Shown here one piece after another: positions 1 through 7,854 of a stretch of 64,000 nucleotides of DNA. The notes beneath the pieces were generated by a model, which made no database searches, was not told where the DNA came from, and saw only the letters and a program-made list of their open reading frames with translations. Where the stretch lies: NCBI RefSeq assembly GCF_003369795.1, contig NZ_CP026730.1, positions 4,269,001 to 4,333,000 of the forward strand, written 5' to 3'. The position numbers and the translations under genes are program-made. Positions within the stretch are counted from its first letter, which is position 1. Each line of letters starts with the position of its first letter. This DNA comes from Streptomyces sp. CB09001. Its GTDB lineage: Bacteria > Actinomycetota > Actinomycetes > Streptomycetales > Streptomycetaceae.

Positions 1-1
1 C

Positions 2-652
2 CGGGGCTGGTTCGGCCCGGCGCGGTGCGGGCAGTGTGCGACCGGCCAGGTCGGCCAGGTCGAGCAGGCCGGCCAGGTCGAGCAGGTCGAGCAGGCCCAC
101 CAGACCGCCTACGGGCCCCGCACCGCGTCCCTCGCCGTCGCCACCGCCCTCGTCTGCGTCCTCCTCGCAGCCGCCACCGGCACCCGGCCCGAGCTCGCCG
201 TCTGGCTGCTGCTCGCCCCCGTCGGCGTACTGCTCGCCGTCGTCGACCTGAAGGTGCGGCGGCTGCCCGACCCGCTCACCCTGCCGCTGGCCGGCGCCGC
301 CCTCGTCCTGCTCGGGCTCACCGCGCTCGTGCCCGAGCACGCGGGGGAGTGGACGACCGCCCTGCTGGGCGCCCTCGCCCTCGGCGCCGGTTACCTCGTG
401 CTGTTCCTCATCAACCCGGCCGGCATGGGCTTCGGCGACGTCAAGCTCGCCCTCACGGCCGGTGCCGTCCTCGGCTGGTACGGCTGGCCCACACTGATGC
501 TGGGCACCTTCGCCGGGTTCCTGCTCGGGGCGCTGTACGGGGGCGCCCTCCTCGTCGCCCGGCGCGCGAACCGCAAGACGGCCATCCCCTTCGGGCCGTT
601 CCTCATCGCGGGCGCCTTCCTCGGCGTCCTGGCCGGGGCGTACGCGGCCTGA
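2..652 (+). CDS. prepilin peptidase, A24 family (5' end outside window)
   Basis: The frame is open from the first bases of the window, so the true start lies upstream. The visible part is the C-terminal, membrane-embedded half of a type IV prepilin peptidase-like aspartyl protease. The two family aspartates are visible in VVDLKVRRLPDPL and in GFGDVKLAL, followed by hydrophobic segments and a TAIPFGPFL-type end. A GPARCGQC cysteine pair near the left edge fits the cytoplasmic zinc-binding loop. Directly after it lies a degenerate repeat of GQVEQ units (about nt 46-100), which is unusual for the family. In actinobacteria such enzymes usually process tad-type pilins, but no pilin genes are in view. 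The family call is firm; the role is inferred. Confidence 0.8.
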   Translation, partial: RGWFGPARCGQCATGQVGQVEQAGQVEQVEQAHQTAYGPRTASLAVATALVCVLLAAATGTRPELAVWLLLAPVGVLLAVVDLKVRRLPDPLTLPLAGAALVLLGLTALVPEHAGEWTTALLGALALGAGYLVLFLINPAGMGFGDVKLALTAGAVLGWYGWPTLMLGTFAGFLLGALYGGALLVARRANRKTAIPFGPFLIAGAFLGVLAGAYAA

Positions 653-730
653 GCACGAGCGGGAGAAAGGCCTGGCGTAGGCTGGTGCGGTCCGTCCACA
701 ACCCTTACGAACCTTGCGAAAGGGACGCCG

Positions 731-1930
731 GTGACCGAGAAGGCCGACCTTCAGCCCATCCTCGACCGCGCCGCCGCCGGTGGTCGGATCACCCCCGAAG
801 AGGCGCTCGACCTCTATCGCGACGCCCCGCTGCACGCGCTCGGCGCCGCCGCCGACGCCGTACGCAGGCGCCGGTACGCCGGCACCGAGCACATCGCGAC
901 GTACATCATCGAGCGCAACATCAACTACACGAACGTGTGCGTCACGGCGTGCAAGTTCTGCGCCTTCTACGCGGCCCCCAAGGACACCAAGAAGGGCTGG
1001 AGCCGCGACCTCGACGACATCCTGCGCCGCTGCGCGGAGACGGTCGAGCTGGGCGGCACGCAGATCATGTTCCAGGGCGGCCACCACCCGGACTACGGCG
1101 TCGAGTACTACGAGGAGCACTTCGCCGCCATCAAGAAGGAGTTCCCCCAGCTCGTCATCCACAGCCTGGGGGCGAGCGAGGTCGAGCACATGGCGCGGAT
1201 CTCGAAGGTGTCCGTCGGGGAGGCGATCCAGCGGATCCACGCCGCCGGACTCGACTCCTTCGCCGGGGCCGGGGCGGAGCTGCTGCCCGAGCGGCCGCGC
1301 AAGGCGATCGCGCCGCTGAAGGAGTCCGGCGAGCGCTGGCTGGAGATCATGGAGATCGCGCACGGGCTGGGCGTCGAGTCGACGTCCACCATGCTGATGG
1401 GCACCGGCGAGACCAACGCCGAGCGCATCGAGCACCTGCGCATGATCCGGGACGTGCAGGACCGCACCGGCGGCTTCCGCGCCTTCATCCCGTACACCTA
1501 CCAGCCCGAGAACAACCACCTGAAGGGCCGCACGCAGGCCACGCTCTTCGAGTACCTGCGGATGATCGCCATCGCCCGCGTCTTCCTCGACAACGTCGCC
1601 CACATCCAGGGCTCCTGGCTGACCACCGGCAAGGAGGTCGGCCAGCTCTCCCTGCACTACGGCGCGGACGACCTCGGCTCGATCATGCTGGAGGAGAACG
1701 TCGTCTCCTCCGCGGGCGCCAAGCACCGGTCCAACCGGCTGGAGATCATCGATCTCATCAGGAAGGCGGGGCGGGTCCCGGCGCAGCGGGCCACGACGTA
1801 CGAGCACCTCGTCGTGCACGACGACCCGGCGAACGATCCCGTCGACGAGCGCGTCGTCTCCCACATCTCCTCCACGGCGATCGAGGGCGGCACGGCCCAC
1901 CCCGAGCTGAAGCTGCTGGCCCCCAACTGA
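731..1930 (+). CDS. mqnC: cyclic dehypoxanthinyl futalosine synthase MqnC
   Basis: Radical SAM enzyme of the futalosine route to menaquinone; it cyclises dehypoxanthine futalosine. The 399-residue protein has the cluster motif C-x3-C-x2-C at C70, C74 and C77 (NVCVTACKFCAF), followed by FQGGHHPDYG, a GAGAELLPER segment and the FIPYTYQPENN motif typical of the MqnC/MqnE/CofH group. Length and motif set favour MqnC over MqnE. The start is GTG at 731, with GAAAGGG just upstream. A TAGGCT hexamer at 678-683 may be the -10 of its promoter. It agrees with menG, the prenyl reductase and a polyprenyl synthase elsewhere in the window: this organism relies on menaquinone, the acceptor for both nuo clusters here. 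Confidence 0.93.
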   Translation: MTEKADLQPILDRAAAGGRITPEEALDLYRDAPLHALGAAADAVRRRRYAGTEHIATYIIERNINYTNVCVTACKFCAFYAAPKDTKKGWSRDLDDILRRCAETVELGGTQIMFQGGHHPDYGVEYYEEHFAAIKKEFPQLVIHSLGASEVEHMARISKVSVGEAIQRIHAAGLDSFAGAGAELLPERPRKAIAPLKESGERWLEIMEIAHGLGVESTSTMLMGTGETNAERIEHLRMIRDVQDRTGGFRAFIPYTYQPENNHLKGRTQATLFEYLRMIAIARVFLDNVAHIQGSWLTTGKEVGQLSLHYGADDLGSIMLEENVVSSAGAKHRSNRLEIIDLIRKAGRVPAQRATTYEHLVVHDDPANDPVDERVVSHISSTAIEGGTAHPELKLLAPN

Positions 1931-1937
1931 GGCCGCC

Positions 1938-2537
1938 GTGCTGACGATCCACGCCTGCGAAGCCTCGCCCGAGACGGCCGTCCTGGTCGACGGTGCGCAG
2001 CTCGCCGCCGTCGGCCCGTACGAGGAACTGGCCGCCGACCACCCGCGGGCGCGGGTGCGCCGGTGGCCCGGCATCCTCACACCCGGACTCCTCAACCCGT
2101 ACGCGCCGGAACTGCTGGAGCAGGCGTACCACCCCGACCCGCGCGAAGCGGACCGGCTGGGCACCGAGCCGATCTTCGGGCAGCGCGCGCTCGCACTCCT
2201 CGGTGCGGACGCGTCCGCGCGGGGCGCCAGCGCGCGCCGAGGGGTCCAACGCATGCTGGCGCACGGAACGGTCGCCGTCGCCGGGGAGCTGCGAGGCCGC
2301 GCGGCCCTGGACGCGGTGCGCGGGGCGGGGCTCGCCGTGGCGGCGCGTCCGGCCACGTTGCCCGGGCCCGCCTCCTTCTCGCCGGCGCCGCTGGTGCTGC
2401 TTCCCGCACTCGCTCCCGGCAAGCCCGCCCGGTTCGCGGTGTTCGACGTACCCGACCGGGCCGCGCTCGTGCGGGAGGGCGCGTCCACGTGCGTGGCCAC
2501 CGTCGTGGGCGGCCGTCTGGTGTACCGGGGGCGCTGA
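1938..2537 (+). CDS. small imidazolonepropionase/amidohydrolase-like domain protein
   Basis: A 199-residue protein starting 7 bp after mqnC (ATG-less start, read as M at 1938), so probably co-transcribed. It resembles the composite beta-domain of amidohydrolases: an N-terminal part with VLVDGAQLAAVGPYEEL and RRWPGILTPGLLNPYAPELLEQAYHPDP, and a C-terminal part ending VATVVGGRLVYRGR, the typical closing strand of imidazolonepropionase-type enzymes. The TIM-barrel metal ligands (HxH, a later His, Asp) are not evident and the length is about half that of a full enzyme. A link to futalosine metabolism is suggested only by position beside mqnC; aminodeoxyfutalosine deaminase belongs to the same superfamily. 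A catalytic role is uncertain. Confidence 0.7.
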   Translation: MLTIHACEASPETAVLVDGAQLAAVGPYEELAADHPRARVRRWPGILTPGLLNPYAPELLEQAYHPDPREADRLGTEPIFGQRALALLGADASARGASARRGVQRMLAHGTVAVAGELRGRAALDAVRGAGLAVAARPATLPGPASFSPAPLVLLPALAPGKPARFAVFDVPDRAALVREGASTCVATVVGGRLVYRGR

Positions 2538-2599
2538 GCGCCCGGCCCGGCCCGCGGGGCTCGTCCGACAGCCCTACGCGCCGAACGCCGTCCCGAACG

Positions 2600-3092
2600 C
2601 CCCGTCCTCACCGCGACGGCGTGCCGGTCCGCCCGAGGCCGGTCACCGTCGTCGCCCTGTCGCTCACCACCCTCGCCTGCGGCGCCTGGTACGCCTTCGC
2701 GCCACCGGGGCGAGTACGGCACCTACGACCTCGACGACATCCCGCTCGCGCAGGCCTTCTGGCCGGCCGGGCTCGTGACGCTGCTGATGTACTCCAAGGC
2801 GCGGCTCAGGGTCGACTTCTCGGGACTGGTCCGGCTGCGGCGGCCGGACCGGCCGGTGGCGGTGTTCAACGCCCGCGCGGTGACGGTCTACCTCTGGCAC
2901 GAGCCGGCCCTCGTCCTGGGCGTGCCCCTGATCGACCGGTTGTGGGACGTGCCCGCCTTCGAGGCGTACCTGCCGCTGGAGAGCCAGTGGTACCTGCTCG
3001 GAGTGGGCTGGGCCCTGATCGCGGTGTCCGTGCCGCTGTTCGGACGGGTGGAGGACATCGCCGCGCGGAAGAGGCCGCGCCTGCTGCCGTGA
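2600..3092 (+). pseudogene. acyltransferase-3 family C-terminal remnant, frameshifted
   Basis: Two consecutive reading frames encode one hydrophobic polypeptide resembling the C-terminal membrane part of acyltransferase-3 proteins. The first frame gives a membrane segment ending in ACGAWYAFAPPG near 2715. The sequence then continues in the next frame with GEYGTYDLDDIPLAQAFW and further segments such as VYLWHEPALVLG and WYLLGVGWALIAVSVPLFG, to the stop at 3090-3092. The switch point near 2708-2716 looks like a single-base indel in a ggggc run. The N-terminal two thirds of the family domain are missing because the previous gene ends at 2537. I read this as a decayed gene; a sequencing error could explain the frameshift but not the missing N-terminus. 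Confidence 0.65.
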
Positions 3093-3160
3093 GCCGCGCC
3101 CGCTGCCGTGAGCCGGGGCTGCGGCTCGGGGTCGCGGGGCGGGGCTGCAACAATGGGCCC

Positions 3161-3856
3161 GTGACCCGCGCTTCCCTGAACAAGCAGCCGCACGAAGTCG
3201 CCTCGATGTTCGACCACGTCGCGGAACGGTACGACCTGACGAACGCCGTGCTCTCGCTCGGCCAGGACCGGGCGTGGCGCAAGGCGGTCGCCAGAGCCGT
3301 CGACGCCCGCCCGGCGCAGAAGGTCCTGGACCTGGCGGCCGGCACCGCGACCTCCTCCCTCCCCTTCGCCCGCACCGGCGCCTACGTCGTCCCCTGCGAC
3401 TTCTCCCAGGGCATGCTCCAGGTCGGCAAGGAACGGCACTCCTGGCTGCCGTTCACCGCGGGCGACGCGAGCCGGCTGCCGTTCAAGGACGACGTCTTCG
3501 ACGCCGTCACCATCTCCTTCGGGCTGCGCAACGTCCAGGACACGGACGCCGCGCTGCGCGAGATGTACCGGGTGACGCGGCCCGGCGGCCGGGTCGTCAT
3601 CTGCGAGTTCTCGCACCCGACCTGGGCGCCGTTCCGCACCGTCTACACCGAGTACCTGATGCGCGCCCTGCCGCCGGTCGCCCGCGCGGTGTCGTCCAAC
3701 CCCGACGCGTACGTCTACCTCGCCGAGTCCATCCGGGCCTGGCCCGACCAGCCGGCACTCGCCGAGCGGCTGGGCAAGGCCGGCTGGTCCAGGGTCGCGT
3801 GGCGCAACCTGACGGGCGGCGTGGTGACGCTGCACCGCGGCTTCAAGGCGAGCTGA
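3161..3856 (+). CDS. menG: demethylmenaquinone methyltransferase MenG (UbiE family)
   Basis: SAM-dependent methyltransferase for the last step of menaquinone synthesis. The 231-residue protein starts at GTG 3161 and shows the UbiE/MenG hallmarks: MFDHVAERYDLTN at the N-terminus, VLDLAAGTATSS as the SAM-binding motif I near residue 50, GDASRLPFKDDVFDAVTISFGLRN in the middle (motif II/III region), and ending NLTGGVVTLHRGFKAS. Length and motifs fit MenG without gaps. The 3' end overlaps the convergent PASTA-like gene by 14 bp. Together with mqnC upstream and the prenyl reductase downstream it forms a loose menaquinone neighbourhood. Confidence 0.93.
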   Translation: MTRASLNKQPHEVASMFDHVAERYDLTNAVLSLGQDRAWRKAVARAVDARPAQKVLDLAAGTATSSLPFARTGAYVVPCDFSQGMLQVGKERHSWLPFTAGDASRLPFKDDVFDAVTISFGLRNVQDTDAALREMYRVTRPGGRVVICEFSHPTWAPFRTVYTEYLMRALPPVARAVSSNPDAYVYLAESIRAWPDQPALAERLGKAGWSRVAWRNLTGGVVTLHRGFKAS

Positions 3857-4199
3857 GCGCGGCGCAGTAGGACGGCGGTTGCCCCGGCTCCGCCAGCTCC
3901 CGGCGGAGCCCGCCCAGGGGAGGACGGGGCACGCGCGGCTCGCGGATGCCCCCGCCGCCCTCACCCTCCCCGAAGTCGAACCACACGTACACCGTCGACT
4001 CCCGGAGCACGTGCGCCCCGGGCCGCGGATACTGGCGTACGACGTGGTCGACAACGGCGGTCCGGAGATCGGGCCGGTCCGGCGCGTACAGGTCCAGGCC
4101 CTGTCCGTGGGCGGTCTCGTACGCGTCCACGGCCATGAGGCCGACCAGGCGCGGTACGAGGACATCGGGTTTCTCGGATACCAGGCGCACGGACGTCAC
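3843..4199 (-). CDS. small PASTA-like domain protein
   Basis: A 118-residue protein on the minus strand, tail to tail with menG and overlapping its end. The central 60 residues follow the PASTA plan: VPRLVGLMAVDAYETAHGQGL, then a VVRQYPRPGAHVLRESTVYVWF segment matching the V-x-x-Q-x-P-x-P-G-x-x-V pattern. PASTA modules bind peptidoglycan fragments or beta-lactams when attached to serine/threonine kinases or penicillin-binding proteins. Here there is no kinase, signal peptide or membrane segment, so the protein appears cytoplasmic and its role is unknown. The start is ATG at 4199. Confidence 0.65.
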   Translation of the reverse strand: MTSVRLVSEKPDVLVPRLVGLMAVDAYETAHGQGLDLYAPDRPDLRTAVVDHVVRQYPRPGAHVLRESTVYVWFDFGEGEGGGGIREPRVPRPPLGGLRRELAEPGQPPSYCAALSSP

Positions 4200-4294
4200 C
4201 CCCAGCGGTACCCGGCAGACTAGCGCCGCCGGGCACCGCCCGGAAGCGTCAAGTGGCTGACTGCGACAGTTGGCGACTCTGTGTCATCGCGGTC

Positions 4295-4810
4295 TCAGTA
4301 CTGGAGCAGATCGAGGCGGTAGCAGTGCCCCCGCTGCTCCGAGGACGGGATCGTGAAGACTTCGGCGAGCCGCATGCCCAGCCGCTCCGTGACCGCGATG
4401 GACCGGGCGTTGCGCGCGTTGACCATCGCGACCACTTCCGCCACACCCGCACCGCGGAGCCGCTCCAGCGTCTGCCGCGCGGCCGCCGTGACGTACCCCT
4501 TGCCCCAGTGCGCCCTGCCGAGCCGCCAGCCGATCTCGATCTCGCCCTTGGGGCCCCAGTCCCCCGGCCACGGCTGGGCGCCGGTGAACCCTATGACCTG
4601 CCCGGACTCGTCCACCACGGTCCACAGGCAGAAGCCGTGCTCGGCGTCGTGCCGGCGCTGCCGGGCGGTCAGCTCCTCGTAGACGGACAGCTCCGCCGCC
4701 CTCCCGCCGTGGAACTCCATGACGTCCGGGTCGTCGAAGATCCGGTGCCAGGCGACGGCGTCCTCGTCGGTGGGGACGCGCAACCGTACAACGGGGAGAG
4801 GTCGCTTCAC
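4295..4810 (-). CDS. GNAT family N-acetyltransferase
   Basis: A 171-residue acetyltransferase of the RimJ/RimL-like GNAT group. Visible landmarks are the N-terminal VVRLRVPTDEDAVAWHRIF, the acceptor-side strand VIGFTGAQPWPGDWGPKGEIEIGWRL, the acetyl-CoA loop HWGKGYVTAAARQTLE and the C-terminal NARSIAVTERLGM. GTG at 4810 is chosen because it gives a normal GNAT length; the frame stays open further upstream without a family-like sequence. It diverges from the geranylgeranyl reductase with about 97 bp between starts. The substrate cannot be told from the sequence. Confidence 0.82.
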   Translation of the reverse strand: MKRPLPVVRLRVPTDEDAVAWHRIFDDPDVMEFHGGRAAELSVYEELTARQRRHDAEHGFCLWTVVDESGQVIGFTGAQPWPGDWGPKGEIEIGWRLGRAHWGKGYVTAAARQTLERLRGAGVAEVVAMVNARNARSIAVTERLGMRLAEVFTIPSSEQRGHCYRLDLLQY

Positions 4811-4847
4811 TGGGCAGCCCTTCAGCCGGGTGGTCGGTGACGCTGAA

Positions 4848-4853
4848 TAGACT
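4848..4853 (+). promoter_or_regulatory. candidate -10 of the geranylgeranyl reductase gene
   Basis: TAGACT matches the -10 consensus of the principal Streptomyces sigma factor and lies 55 bp before the GTG start at 4908. I see no good -35 at the expected distance, so this is tentative. Confidence 0.35.
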
Positions 4854-4907
4854 GCCCATGACCAGTGCCGGTCGGCACGCAGATTCCGAACTTGGGGAGA
4901 TCCCGCC

Positions 4908-6200
4908 GTGACCGTCGAGACCGAGCCGCTCTCCGAGAACACCGCCGACGTCATCGTCGTGGGCGCGGGGCCGGCCGGCTCCACGACCGCGTACCACCTG
5001 GCGAGGTCGGGACTGGACGTCCTGCTCCTCGAGAAGACCGCGTTTCCCAGGGAGAAGGTCTGCGGCGACGGCCTCACCCCGCGCGCGGTCAAGCAACTCG
5101 TCGCCATGGGCATCGACATCTCCGAGGAGGCCGGCTGGCTGCGCAACAAGGGCCTGCGCATCATCGGCGGCGGCTCCCGCCTCCAGCTGGACTGGCCGGA
5201 TCTGGCCTCCTTCCCCGACTACGGACTCGTCCGCAAGCGCGACGACTTCGACGAGCAGCTGGCCAGGCAGGCCCAGAAGGCAGGCGCCCGGCTCTACGAG
5301 CGCTGCAACGTGGGCGCGCCGATCGTCGACGACCGCACCGGCCGCATCACCGGCGTCCACGCCAAGCTGGGCGAGGACAAGCGCGAGGTCACCTTCCACG
5401 CGCCGCTGGTCGTGGCCGCCGACGGCAACTCCACGCGCCTGTCCCTGGCGATGGGCCTGCACCGCCGCGAGGACCGCCCCATGGGCGTCGCCGTCCGCAC
5501 CTACTTCACCTCGCCCCGCCACGACGACGACTACCTGGAGTCCTGGCTGGAACTCTGGGACCGGCGCGGCCCGCAGGACCGCCTGCTGCCCGGCTACGGC
5601 TGGGTCTTCGGCATGGGCGACGGCACCTCCAACGTCGGCCTGGGCGTCCTGAACACCTCCGCCGCCTTCAAGGAACTGGACTGGCGCGAGATCCTCAAGG
5701 CCTGGTGCGCGTCCATGCCCGAGGACTGGGGCTACACCCCGGACAACATGACCGGCCCGATCCGCGGCGCCGCGCTGCCCATGGCCTTCAACCGCCAGCC
5801 CCACTACACCAAGGGTCTGCTCCTCGTCGGCGACGCCGGCGGTCTGGTGAACCCCTTCAACGGCGAGGGCATCGCCTACGCCATGGAGTCCGGCCAGATC
5901 GCCGCCGACGTCGTCGTCCAGGCCCACGCGCGGGCCACCCCGGCCCAGCGCGAGATCGCCCTGCAGCGCTACCCGCGCGTCCTGAAGGACACCTACGGCG
6001 GCTACTACAACCTGGGCCGCGCCTTCGTGAAGCTCATCGGCAACCCGAAGGTCATGCAGATCGCGACCCAGCGCGGCCTCACCCACCCGATCCTGATGAA
6101 GTTCACCCTGAAGATGCTCGCCAACCTGACGGACCCGACGGGCGGCGACGCGATGGACCGCATCATCAACGGACTGAGCAAGGTCGCGCCGAAGGCGTGA
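4908..6200 (+). CDS. geranylgeranyl reductase family FAD-dependent oxidoreductase
   Basis: A 430-residue flavoprotein with an N-terminal dinucleotide-binding fold (VIVVGAGPAGSTTAYHLA, residues about 12-29, with LLLEK at the end of strand 2), the family motif FPREKVCGDGLTPRAV, and a second FAD motif LLVGDAGGLVNPFNGEGIAYAMESG. This family reduces isoprenoid double bonds; in mycobacteria MenJ saturates one unit of the menaquinone side chain. Streptomycetes contain partly saturated menaquinones such as MK-9(H6) and MK-9(H8), and this gene sits near menG and upstream of nuo. A menaquinone-saturating role is therefore a reasonable inference but not shown. GTG start; followed by a strong hairpin. 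Confidence 0.88.
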   Translation: MTVETEPLSENTADVIVVGAGPAGSTTAYHLARSGLDVLLLEKTAFPREKVCGDGLTPRAVKQLVAMGIDISEEAGWLRNKGLRIIGGGSRLQLDWPDLASFPDYGLVRKRDDFDEQLARQAQKAGARLYERCNVGAPIVDDRTGRITGVHAKLGEDKREVTFHAPLVVAADGNSTRLSLAMGLHRREDRPMGVAVRTYFTSPRHDDDYLESWLELWDRRGPQDRLLPGYGWVFGMGDGTSNVGLGVLNTSAAFKELDWREILKAWCASMPEDWGYTPDNMTGPIRGAALPMAFNRQPHYTKGLLLVGDAGGLVNPFNGEGIAYAMESGQIAADVVVQAHARATPAQREIALQRYPRVLKDTYGGYYNLGRAFVKLIGNPKVMQIATQRGLTHPILMKFTLKMLANLTDPTGGDAMDRIINGLSKVAPKA

Positions 6201-6204
6201 ACCG

Positions 6205-6229
6205 AGGGCCCGGCCTGGAACCGGGCCCT
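6205..6229. terminator. hairpin between converging genes
   Basis: Perfect 9-bp inverted repeat AGGGCCCGG / CCGGGCCCT with a 7-nt loop, followed by a second copy of the right arm. It lies between the ends of the reductase gene and def and could serve both directions. There is no U tract, as is usual in Streptomyces. Confidence 0.6.
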
Positions 6230-6264
6230 GGAACCGGGCCCTGAGACGGGGCCCCGGGGGCCGG

Positions 6265-6891
6265 TCAGGCGGCGAAGGCCGCGGCGTTGGCGGCCCGGCG
6301 CGCGAAGACCTCCTCGCGCCGGTCCGCCGACTGCCGCAGCGCCGCCTTCCGCTCCCGGCCGGAGAGCCGGTCCAGGTAGACGTGCCCGTTCACGTGGTCG
6401 GTCTCGTGGGCGAGGCTGCGCGCGAAGTAGCCCGTGCCCTCGACGAGGAGCGGCGCGCCGTCCTTGTCCAGGCCGCGCACGACGGCCCGGTCGGGCCGCG
6501 GTACGGCCATGACGGCGCCCGGCACGGACAGGCACCCCTCGCCCTCGTCGAGCAGCCGGCGCGCGGCCGGCTCGAGACCGTCGAGGACTGGATTGACGAT
6601 GTGTCCGACATGTCGGACACCGTTGTCGTCGGGGCAGTCGTAGACGAACAGGCGCAGGTCGACGCCGACCTGATTGGCCGCCAGTCCGGCCCCCTCCGCG
6701 ACGTACATCGTGCGGAACATGTCGTCGATCAGCGCGGCGAGGTCGGGCCCGAACTCCGTGACGTCCCGGCAAGGCCGGTGCAGCACCTCCTCGCCGACCT
6801 CGGTGACGCGCCGCACCGCTCCGCGCCGGGCTTCGGGCGCGAACGGGGGGTAGGAGGCGGTGGGCCGCCCCTGGACGAAGACGCTCGGCAT
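6265..6891 (-). CDS. def: peptide deformylase
   Basis: Removes the formyl group from the N-terminal methionine of nascent proteins. All three deformylase motifs are intact: GAGLAANQ near residues 67-74, EGCLSVPG with the metal-binding cysteine at about 120, and HETDHVNG, the HExxH type, with histidines at about 162 and 166. The start chosen is ATG at 6891 (MPSVFVQG), preceded by AAGGAGAG at good spacing; an in-frame ATG at 6948 lacks such a site. At 208 residues it has the length usual for actinobacterial type I/III enzymes. It converges on the geranylgeranyl reductase gene. Confidence 0.92.
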   Translation of the reverse strand: MPSVFVQGRPTASYPPFAPEARRGAVRRVTEVGEEVLHRPCRDVTEFGPDLAALIDDMFRTMYVAEGAGLAANQVGVDLRLFVYDCPDDNGVRHVGHIVNPVLDGLEPAARRLLDEGEGCLSVPGAVMAVPRPDRAVVRGLDKDGAPLLVEGTGYFARSLAHETDHVNGHVYLDRLSGRERKAALRQSADRREEVFARRAANAAAFAA

Positions 6892-7020
6892 GACGTTCTC
6901 TCCTTCGGCTCGTGGGCGGGCCGGTGGGTACCGGCCCGCGCCGAGCATGCCAGGAGAGGGCGGAGGGCCGCAGCCCCCGAGCGGCTGCGGCCCTTTCGCG
7001 TGTGTACGGGTGGGTGCGGC

Positions 7021-7854
7021 TTACAGGACGCGCACCGCGCCGCTCGGCGGGTCGTAGGAGAGGGGCCTCTCCACGACGCCCGTGGAGGAGTTCTGCGCGC
7101 CGACGAACATGCCGCCGCCGACGTAGACACCCACGTGGTACGCGCTGCCCGCGCCGCCCCAGTAGAGGATGTCGCCCGGCTGGAGGTTGTCCAGCCCGAC
7201 CTGGGTGCCGGCCGTCGACTGCGCCTGGGAGACGCGGGGCAGGCTGATGCCGACCTGCTTGAAGGCGGCCTGCACGAGACCGGAGCAGTCGTAGGCGGAC
7301 GGGCCGGTGGCGCCGGAGACGTACGCCTTGCCGACCTGGGCCTGCGCGAAGGAGACGACGGCGGCGGCCGACCCGGTCGCCGTGGACGTGCCGGTGCTGC
7401 TGCCGGCGCCGGTGCCGGTCGAGGAACCGGAGTCCGCGGAGGCGCTCAGGGTGGTGCGCTCGGCGGTGCGCGAGGCGCGTTCGGCGGCCTCCTTGCGTGC
7501 GGCCTCCGCGGCCTTCCTCTTGGCTTCCGCGGCCTTCTTCTTGGCCTCGGCGAGGTCCGTCTTGGCCTGCTTGGCGGCCTTGGCTGCCGCCGCGTCACGC
7601 TCGGCCTGCAGCTGGTAGCTCGCGGCCGCCTGCTGCGTGACGTCCGCGGACTGGGCGACCTGAGCGGCCAGGTCGGCCGTCAGGGTGGGCAGTTCGAGGG
7701 TCTGCGTCACGGGTTCGGCCGCGTGGGCCGCCCCCGACGCACCGGCCACTGCCAGGGTGCTGAGGACGCCACCGGCAACTCCGGTCCGCATCGCGATCGT
7801 CGACGCGCTGCGGCGGGGCTTCCGGTGGCTGCGTATGTGAGCGGTGTGGGACAT
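7021..7854 (-). CDS. secreted NlpC/P60 peptidoglycan endopeptidase
   Basis: A 277-residue exported cell-wall hydrolase. It has an RKPRR-containing n-region, a hydrophobic core ending near AAHAAEP (signal peptide cleavage around residues 43-47), a coiled-coil of K/A/E-rich heptads at about 80-135, an S/T/G-rich linker, and a C-terminal NlpC/P60 domain. Catalytic residues visible are Cys190 in YDCSGLV and His240 in SAYHVGVY. Such enzymes cut peptide cross-links in peptidoglycan. The ATG at 7854 begins the signal peptide, but its ribosome site is weak; GGAGGAG lies about 25 nt upstream near an alternative in-frame start, so the start is uncertain by about 19 codons. It diverges from nuoA across an 807-bp interval. 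Confidence 0.87.
   Translation of the reverse strand: MSHTAHIRSHRKPRRSASTIAMRTGVAGGVLSTLAVAGASGAAHAAEPVTQTLELPTLTADLAAQVAQSADVTQQAAASYQLQAERDAAAAKAAKQAKTDLAEAKKKAAEAKRKAAEAARKEAAERASRTAERTTLSASADSGSSTGTGAGSSTGTSTATGSAAAVVSFAQAQVGKAYVSGATGPSAYDCSGLVQAAFKQVGISLPRVSQAQSTAGTQVGLDNLQPGDILYWGGAGSAYHVGVYVGGGMFVGAQNSSTGVVERPLSYDPPSGAVRVL

Noticed and set aside
25..1944. Very long Arg/Pro/Ala-rich open frame covering the start of the window
   Set aside because: It is a shadow frame of the peptidase and mqnC genes: composition is typical of out-of-frame high-GC DNA and no domain pattern is present. The same applies to many other long Arg/Pro/His-rich frames in the window.
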